A stretch of DNA of 64,000 bases, from assembly GCA_025174535.1 (NCBI GenBank), contig JALBUN010000049.1:434001-498000 (forward strand), given 5' to 3'. Shown here piece after piece: positions 58,875 to 64,000 of the stretch (its first letter is position 1; each line of letters starts with the position of its first letter). Made by a program: the position numbers and the translations under genes. The notes beneath the pieces were generated by a model. That model saw only the letters and a program-made list of their open reading frames with translations, was not told the DNA's origin and made no database searches. Source of the stretch: Cantharellus purpuraceus (Eukaryota; Basidiomycota; Agaricomycetes; Cantharellales; Hydnaceae).

Positions 58875-59259
58875 ATGTCCTTTGTCCCCTTTGAAGACAC
58901 AACAGCTTGGACTACGCCAGCGGCAGATACAGACCAAGGGGACATTGTTGCCAATGCAATGAAAAAGGAGCGCATCATCAGGTTATTTTCTATTCTCCGC
59001 GTTCGCGTTGATCTTTGTATTGATCTCCCCAATCCAGGGATATCGTAGCAGCACAGGAGGACCTAAAAAGTCTGTGTCGCGAACTACTCACTGACATCGC
59101 GTGCTTTAAATTGACTCATGCTGTTCTTATTCTGTCCCCCTTTCAGCACTGCTGGCTCGCATCAAAACGGTGCAAGGCGAGGTTGATAAACTCACCTCTG
59201 GGAACCAAACATTGCAGATGTACATCGACAATTTGACCAAACAACTCGCACGGCAATGA
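58875..59259 (+). CDS. Short coiled-coil protein (SCOC/Slo1-like)
   Basis: Three exons (58875-58981, 59038-59069, 59147-59259) sum to 252 nt, 83 residues: MSFVPFEDTTAWTTPAADT, then a continuous coiled coil (ERIIRDIVAAQEDLK.LLARIKTVQGEVDKL) ending QTLQMYIDNLTKQLARQ. Length, a variable N-terminus and this heptad pattern with ..YI.NL.. fit the SCOC family, Golgi proteins that bind Arl1/Arl3-type GTPases and FEZ1. The introns are 56 and 77 nt, GT-AG. The gene is too split to show as one open frame. Assignment rests on pattern only. Confidence 0.75.
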
Positions 59260-59907
59260 TTATGCTTTGAATGTACCAACAATGTACTAGTCTAATGCTT
59301 GTCCTTCACTGTTTCCATTTGAGGCAGCAGCTGCTAGAGTGATCGATGGGCTTTTTCGTAGCCGTAAATTCAGTTCGGTCTGGACCCAGCCCCTCAGGCC
59401 CCCCAGTTTCGGTCAGGAAACGAAATCTTCGGTGCAACTAGTCAATTGCAGGGTCTGCAGAGATCTGAAGCGAATGCAACCTGCGAAAACATCCCTGCAC
59501 TACCGAAGATACAACATGTTTCATTTCGCGGAGTATCAACATAAAACAGCCATTTGTAAGATGAAAATAGTAGCGGCCCATCACTCAGTGAACAGCACCA
59601 ATAGAATCGCCATGGGAAACTTCGCCCCTGTGACTATAACAGCTATGTGCAAGAATGCCAGTGACAAGCTAATAAGGAATAAGGGTATATACTATGCGTT
59701 ATGACGGTCCCAAATGGGATGTAAAGTCGAGTGGACGTGAAACGCGAGTAATGCGTAAACGGAAGGAGGTAGCAGTAGGCTTGCAACTCCGGGTATACAA
59801 GCAGCACGATTGCTCCTAGCTACTTCAAACTATAAAGAGAAGGAATGAGCATGATTGAAGAGAGGGGGAGGCATCTTGCAATTGAGCTCACCAATGATAG
59901 TAATAAT
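59260..59907. other. Convergent region between the SCOC-like and SH3 genes
   Basis: About 650 bp. A plus-strand frame of 121 codons (59339-59704, MIDGLFRSRKFSSVW...) has no recognised motif and biased composition; I do not call it a gene. Confidence 0.4.
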
Positions 59908-61677
59908 TCAAGGGTTGTCAATTTCTAGACAGTTGAGGGGAGCAAGGCCATGCGCGTTGCTTGACTCGTTTTGGACGAAAGCCCAGCCATCCTCATACAC
60001 ACTGACGACACTCACCATGTCACCCTTGTCCAAGGGGACTTCATCTCGTCGTTTATGTGACGGCTGGAATGGCTGCTTAACAGAGGCACGGCGCGGATAT
60101 GACGATGTGCCCGAAGCGGTGAATGTAGGCGATACAGGGGAGTCAGGGAAACTGATGAGAATCCCTGGTGGATGTAGCAAATCGGAAGGACTTCCAATGG
60201 CGTATACGGTAGAAGTTGAACCGGCAGTGGTGGGGGGCAGAGGGAAATTGGCCTCAGTTCCAGTTCCAGGGTTGGCATCAGCACGGTGACCAAATGTTGC
60301 GCTGCTGATTTCTGAGTCCGAGGCATGCTCATCACATTTGTACCCATTAGCATCATCAAAAGGATCACGATTGCCAGATCCTGTAGAAAGGAGACTGAAA
60401 CGAAGCGGGAGTGAAGACATGGGTTTGATTGGTTGCCTTTGGGAGGCTGCATCCGCGAATGGATCTTCCGGACTATAAACTGTCGGAGAATGCACTGGCA
60501 TGGGAAGCACTGGGGTTCCATCATCAGGCGAGTAAGCATATGCTCCCTCGATACTACGTTCCGTCTCCTCAGGTGACCTGGAACGACCATCTACCATGCT
60601 CCATCGGAACGGGTCGCTAAACCGGCGCTCGACAGGGGTTCCCCAGCTACTTCGCATACTATTGTGACGCTGAACTTGTTGCATATCGGGATCACCGGAA
60701 ACGTAGCCATTAATCCATTCTACCCTTCGTTCGGCTCTGCGGCGTACGTAGCGTCTGCGTATAATGAAGAACAGTAAAAGAGCAGAGGCGATTACAACCA
60801 AAGTTACAATGCCTCCAACGGCTCCTGTGCTCAGATGATGTGACGCAGAAGACGATACATTATTGGAGCTGGGTGAGCCCGAACCCCCACCATTTCCATT
60901 ATCACTTTTGCCGGCACTAGAGCTTGATGGACCATCAGAGGCAGTTCCGGAAGGACCCATACCGGCAGGGGTGATGGAAGCAGCGGAAGGCGAAGCGATG
61001 GTGGAAGATTGACCAAGACCACTCTGCGTTGGGCTGCTAATGGTGCCGCCGGCCAAGTCGGGTCTTCCGTCATTATTGATAGGCAATGCAACAACATCAG
61101 TTGGGGTCGATTTGAATCTTGTGCCGCCGCCCGCGCTGGAAGACCCCGAACCTAGTGAAGCTACCGAAGGGGGGGGAGAAGGCGATGAGTCCAAGGGGGG
61201 GTCTGATTGTGACCCTCCCTGTGGGTTAGAACCACCAATATTGGAACCATCACCTGCTCCTGATGGGCTATCACTACCCCTACCATTCCCAGAGCTGGGG
61301 GGGGTGGTATTTCCCTTTCCACCACCATTTCCACCATTTCCGGGCTGCCCCCCGGAGTTGGGAGGGCGACCGCCGCCCCCGCCTCCTCCACCTCCACCTC
61401 CATGGGGATTCCCCCCGATGGGAGGAATGATAGCTGGCGGTGTCAGGATAGGAGGGGGATTGGGTTTCTGCTGTGAAGGAGCTGGTGCAGGCGCGGGTGC
61501 GGGCGCGGGTGCGGGTTGAGGTGCGGCTGTATGAGGAGGTGTCTTTTGATTATTTCCAGCTACGAGGGGGGTGAGGATAGGCGACAGCACCGGGACAGAA
61601 GGCACTGGGATTGGAAGGTTGAGCAAGCCAGGCTCGGGCTCGCGATTTCGCAAGCGAGTATCCAAGACCGGCCTCAT
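59908..61677 (-). CDS. Single-pass membrane protein with C-terminal SH3 domain
   Basis: A single exon of 589 residues from MRPVLDTRLRNREPEPG. The N-terminal ~290 residues are low complexity (Pro/Ala, poly-Gly of 11, Ser/Asn/Thr). One transmembrane helix (TGAVGGIVTLVVIASALLLF, about residues 290-310) is followed by a strongly basic stop-transfer sequence (IIRRRYVRRRAERR). The cytosolic part has PxxP and phosphosite-like stretches, ending in an SH3 domain (DEVPLDKGDMVSVVSVYEDGWAFVQNE..HGLAPLNCLEI). This layout resembles fungal membrane SH3 proteins at sites of polarised growth. No signal peptide was found at this start; an upstream exon might supply one. Confidence 0.8.
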   Translation of the reverse strand: MRPVLDTRLRNREPEPGLLNLPIPVPSVPVLSPILTPLVAGNNQKTPPHTAAPQPAPAPAPAPAPAPSQQKPNPPPILTPPAIIPPIGGNPHGGGGGGGGGGGRPPNSGGQPGNGGNGGGKGNTTPPSSGNGRGSDSPSGAGDGSNIGGSNPQGGSQSDPPLDSSPSPPPSVASLGSGSSSAGGGTRFKSTPTDVVALPINNDGRPDLAGGTISSPTQSGLGQSSTIASPSAASITPAGMGPSGTASDGPSSSSAGKSDNGNGGGSGSPSSNNVSSSASHHLSTGAVGGIVTLVVIASALLLFFIIRRRYVRRRAERRVEWINGYVSGDPDMQQVQRHNSMRSSWGTPVERRFSDPFRWSMVDGRSRSPEETERSIEGAYAYSPDDGTPVLPMPVHSPTVYSPEDPFADAASQRQPIKPMSSLPLRFSLLSTGSGNRDPFDDANGYKCDEHASDSEISSATFGHRADANPGTGTEANFPLPPTTAGSTSTVYAIGSPSDLLHPPGILISFPDSPVSPTFTASGTSSYPRRASVKQPFQPSHKRRDEVPLDKGDMVSVVSVYEDGWAFVQNESSNAHGLAPLNCLEIDNP

Positions 61678-63820
61678 TTGTGAGGGAAGGCGAAGTTATC
61701 GACAAAAGAGTGTGGGAACTAGCGCCGTGCTAGTAGACACTACACCAGGCTCTGAGCGGGTTGATACTTGGTAGTGGTAAAGAGCAAGTGATATGACTTC
61801 GGGCTCCTCGCATGGCGCGCTCCCTACAAGCTTTCCTGTTTCAGTACTGGCTAAAATGGGCCGTGAGAACATGGTCTTGAAAGGGTTAGACGCTGGTCAA
61901 GTTGAACCTTGATTGGCACATTAGAGGACATCATCAGTTATATGTAAGACTTGTTGTATTATTCCCCTCCACATAGGATACCGCTTTCGATTCTAAGAGA
62001 AGCTGGCTGGCTGTGAACGGTCTGGATGTTCGGCAAGAGTACTGGCGCCCCTTGGCACCCCTTGGCCCTCAGCGCCCCTTCAAATATCTTGTTTCTCCGC
62101 ATTTGTCCGATCGAGGTGGCAGTCAATTTGATGTAGGCCTATACGCACCCGAACGCTAATCATGGCGAATAAACTATAATTGCCCATCCTCCTCTTGCAA
62201 CCATTGACAGGCTCACGCCATGTATATGACTTCGGGCCCGGATTGATTTCAGGCTGCCTCAATGATTTTCTCCCCATTTTCCCCTTGGTTTCTGAGATAA
62301 AAACCGTTTTATTGTGATCACGGACTCGTCCATACGGCACCACGCGACGACGGTGTTCTGACAGATCCGAATTTCAACAACATCGGCTCGGCAGTTCTGG
62401 CTCAATCTCCTCTGTTTGACTGACATTATGCGTCGCGCTCAAAAGTTCCCATCGCCACTCCTAATGACCTATAGGCGAGACGTCAATCCGCTGGCACTTG
62501 TCGCTACTCATGCCACGGTGGAGCCTTCAAGACCCCATGATAAGGAGGGCACAACTCCATGACAATAGCCGGTATCTAATTTGTGCGATGGCTTACGTTC
62601 ATTACCCCAGCTTCAACTAATGTTGATCGTGTGCCTGTTTTTTCCAATCCGGTTCTCTAGCAATTATCAGCTGCAAATGCGCTCTGAGTTGTAGATTATC
62701 ATCTGTCCCGAGTTGATGCAGGTCATTGTTCACTCAACCGGTGAGTGGATGCATGCGTGCTCACATTCCCAACAGAACTCACGCCACGTATTGGATCGGG
62801 TGCGAATATTATTCCCCGCATGCGATGAAGATTTCCAGGTATCAAGCCCGATGATATCATCATGTGACCCTCGAATAATAATGGCCTTGATATTTGAGAT
62901 ATACGCAAGGGCTTCCAGAACAGAGTGCGAATGGCCTTCCTAGCTGTCTCCAAACCTTCAAATCCAGGCAAGTACGATGGTCTTTCAAAACGCCCCCTTA
63001 AATTGGTCCCCAATGGAGATATCACGGGACGAGGGCACGTACCTGAGACAGTGAGACACGGTGGAGCCTCCCAAAACATGACCTTCCTCCGGGTATTACT
63101 GACCAGATAGATTATAATAGATTGAGAGTCCGGAAGGTTCAGTCAGGGGTGCTTGCACAATGATGCGGCTGGCATCTGATGGTCAGGCACTGGCAGGGTG
63201 GCCAGTTGATGGCTTCATCATAGCAGGACAGACTTCTCGTAGAGCATGAACGTCTCATGCGTGATTAATTCACTAGCACTATATATAAGATCAACATTTT
63301 ACTGCCACAGACACCGAATCACTCCTTGCAAGCACTTTCCATAACACCACCGCACGCTTATGCCATGCGGCTGTTACACATCACCTGTCTATACGCTCGG
63401 CAAACACTTTGAGCTGCTGGACATCGTGGTCTTCTGCATGCTTTCATGACAAGGAAGACTGAGTAACCATCGTGCTTGTTTGCAACCAACTTTCACACAG
63501 CTGATGTCATCTAGATGTGGAATGTACATCAGTCTCTAAATCTTTCAAAGTCTGAAATTTAAACTATTACAAGCATATTCTGGAGTGCTTGTCAGGTGTG
63601 ACAGGAGTGAGGATGATCACTGACCTAATGGATGCGCCAGAATAGTTAGAAAACATTCTAGTGCAGACAAGATCAGAATGTTTTAAATCTACTAATATTG
63701 CCCATCTATTACTGAATTGAATATCGTTGGCTATTTCCAGTGGATACCTATGACTGCCAACGCGAAGGGGTCATAAAAAGACGCCCCTTTGGGCGTCTGT
63801 CACATAATCCAAAAAAAAAA
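61678..63820. other. Intergenic stretch of 2.1 kb without recognised gene
   Basis: No frame has a recognisable motif. A TATA-like CACTATATATAAG is at about 63276-63288. A repeated CGCCCCTTGGC-type run is at about 62045-62090. The right end, from 63770, is the leader of the last gene, with a perfect hairpin at 63779-63798. Confidence 0.4.
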
Positions 63821-63831
63821 ATGACCTCGAC
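63779..63831 (+). promoter_or_regulatory. Leader with perfect hairpin and poly(A) tract before the last gene
   Basis: AGACGCCC and GGGCGTCT flank a CTTT loop (63779-63798). A run of eleven A (63811-63821, including the A of ATG) follows 12 nt later and abuts the start codon ATG at 63821. Such a stem close to the start could influence translation; this is inference. Confidence 0.5.
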
Positions 63832-64000
63832 AGCCACCGACTTGAAAGGCAAAGGCAAGGCCAGAGACCTTGTCGACAATGCCGGCGTAGAGAGCGCATA
63901 TACTGGCGATGTCTCGGGGAGCGATATATGCTCTGACTCGGACTCTGATTCATCGATTGGGGAGAGCGACTCCGAGTCCGTTACACAAGAATACCTGGAA
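63821..64000 (+). CDS. Start of an acidic Ser/Asp-rich protein, running off the right edge
   Basis: From ATG 63821 the frame is open for 60 codons to the window end: MTSTATDLKGKGKARDLVDN, then SGSDICSDSDSDSSIGESDSES. Lys-rich then acidic composition suggests a nuclear or nucleolar protein. I do not recognise it. Opposite-strand frames here are shorter and less ordered. Confidence 0.5.
   Translation, partial: MTSTATDLKGKGKARDLVDNAGVESAYTGDVSGSDICSDSDSDSSIGESDSESVTQEYLE

Overview
This is a nuclear genome segment of a basidiomycete fungus. Signs of this are housekeeping genes cut by many 50-65 nt introns, a ubiquitin-L40 fusion, a histone H4 split by introns, and Ty3/Gypsy chromoviruses. The repeat families look like those of Rhizoctonia/Ceratobasidiaceae, but that is an impression from memory. 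No bacterial operons, CRISPR arrays or tRNA genes were seen.

Bases 1-30,884, apart from one quinone-reductase gene at 21.7-22.5 kb, are a nested retrotransposon graveyard. I name the LTR families A to H. The backbone of 3,080-16,070 is a Ty3/Gypsy chromovirus (G1): C-type LTR, gag, protease, RT, RNase H, integrase, chromodomain, then a converging antisense gene for a coiled-coil Cys-rich protein, then a second C-type LTR. Solo LTRs D, E and A1 have landed in it, each with a perfect 5-bp target duplication. An inverted 1.3 kb pol block (8,036-9,358) and an inverted C-type LTR (6,127-6,641) also break it. A second family (G2) shows integrase and chromodomain (2,440-3,079, minus), a hairpin-rich stretch, an extra sense ORF of about 650 codons (copies at 1,035-2,004 minus, 16,435-19,605 plus and 26,847-27,328 minus) and a short 277-280 bp LTR (H). 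A Plavaka/KDZ-like transposase relic (23.5-26.6 kb) is split by another solo LTR. Two A/B-type LTRs lie head to head at 27.9-30.9 kb. In-frame TGA stops often sit where a sister copy has CGA or CAA, so CpG decay has killed these elements.

Bases 31 to 64 kb are gene-dense. In order: a GNAT acetyltransferase with one internal stop; an F-box-like gene; delta-COP (RET2); ubiquitin-L40; a DEDD exonuclease-like Gfd2/YDR514C relative; a TFIIB/Brf-type factor; the ER mannosyltransferase ALG9; a CE4 polysaccharide deacetylase divergent from ALG9; histone H4; a large GC-rich FYRN/FYRC nuclear protein; four tandem alpha/beta-hydrolase paralogues (one dying); a short coiled-coil SCOC/Slo1 protein; a transmembrane SH3 protein; and the start of an acidic protein running off the right edge. 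For nine of these genes I resolved exons whose summed lengths are exact multiples of three and whose products match the expected family length.

The genes are ordinary housekeeping functions (ER glycosylation, COPI transport, translation, chromatin) and do not form a pathway. The unusual content is in the mobile elements: the antisense accessory gene of G1, the extra sense ORF of G2, and a dense TGACTCA (Gcn4/Cpc1/AP-1 type) array in the U3 of LTR-A.
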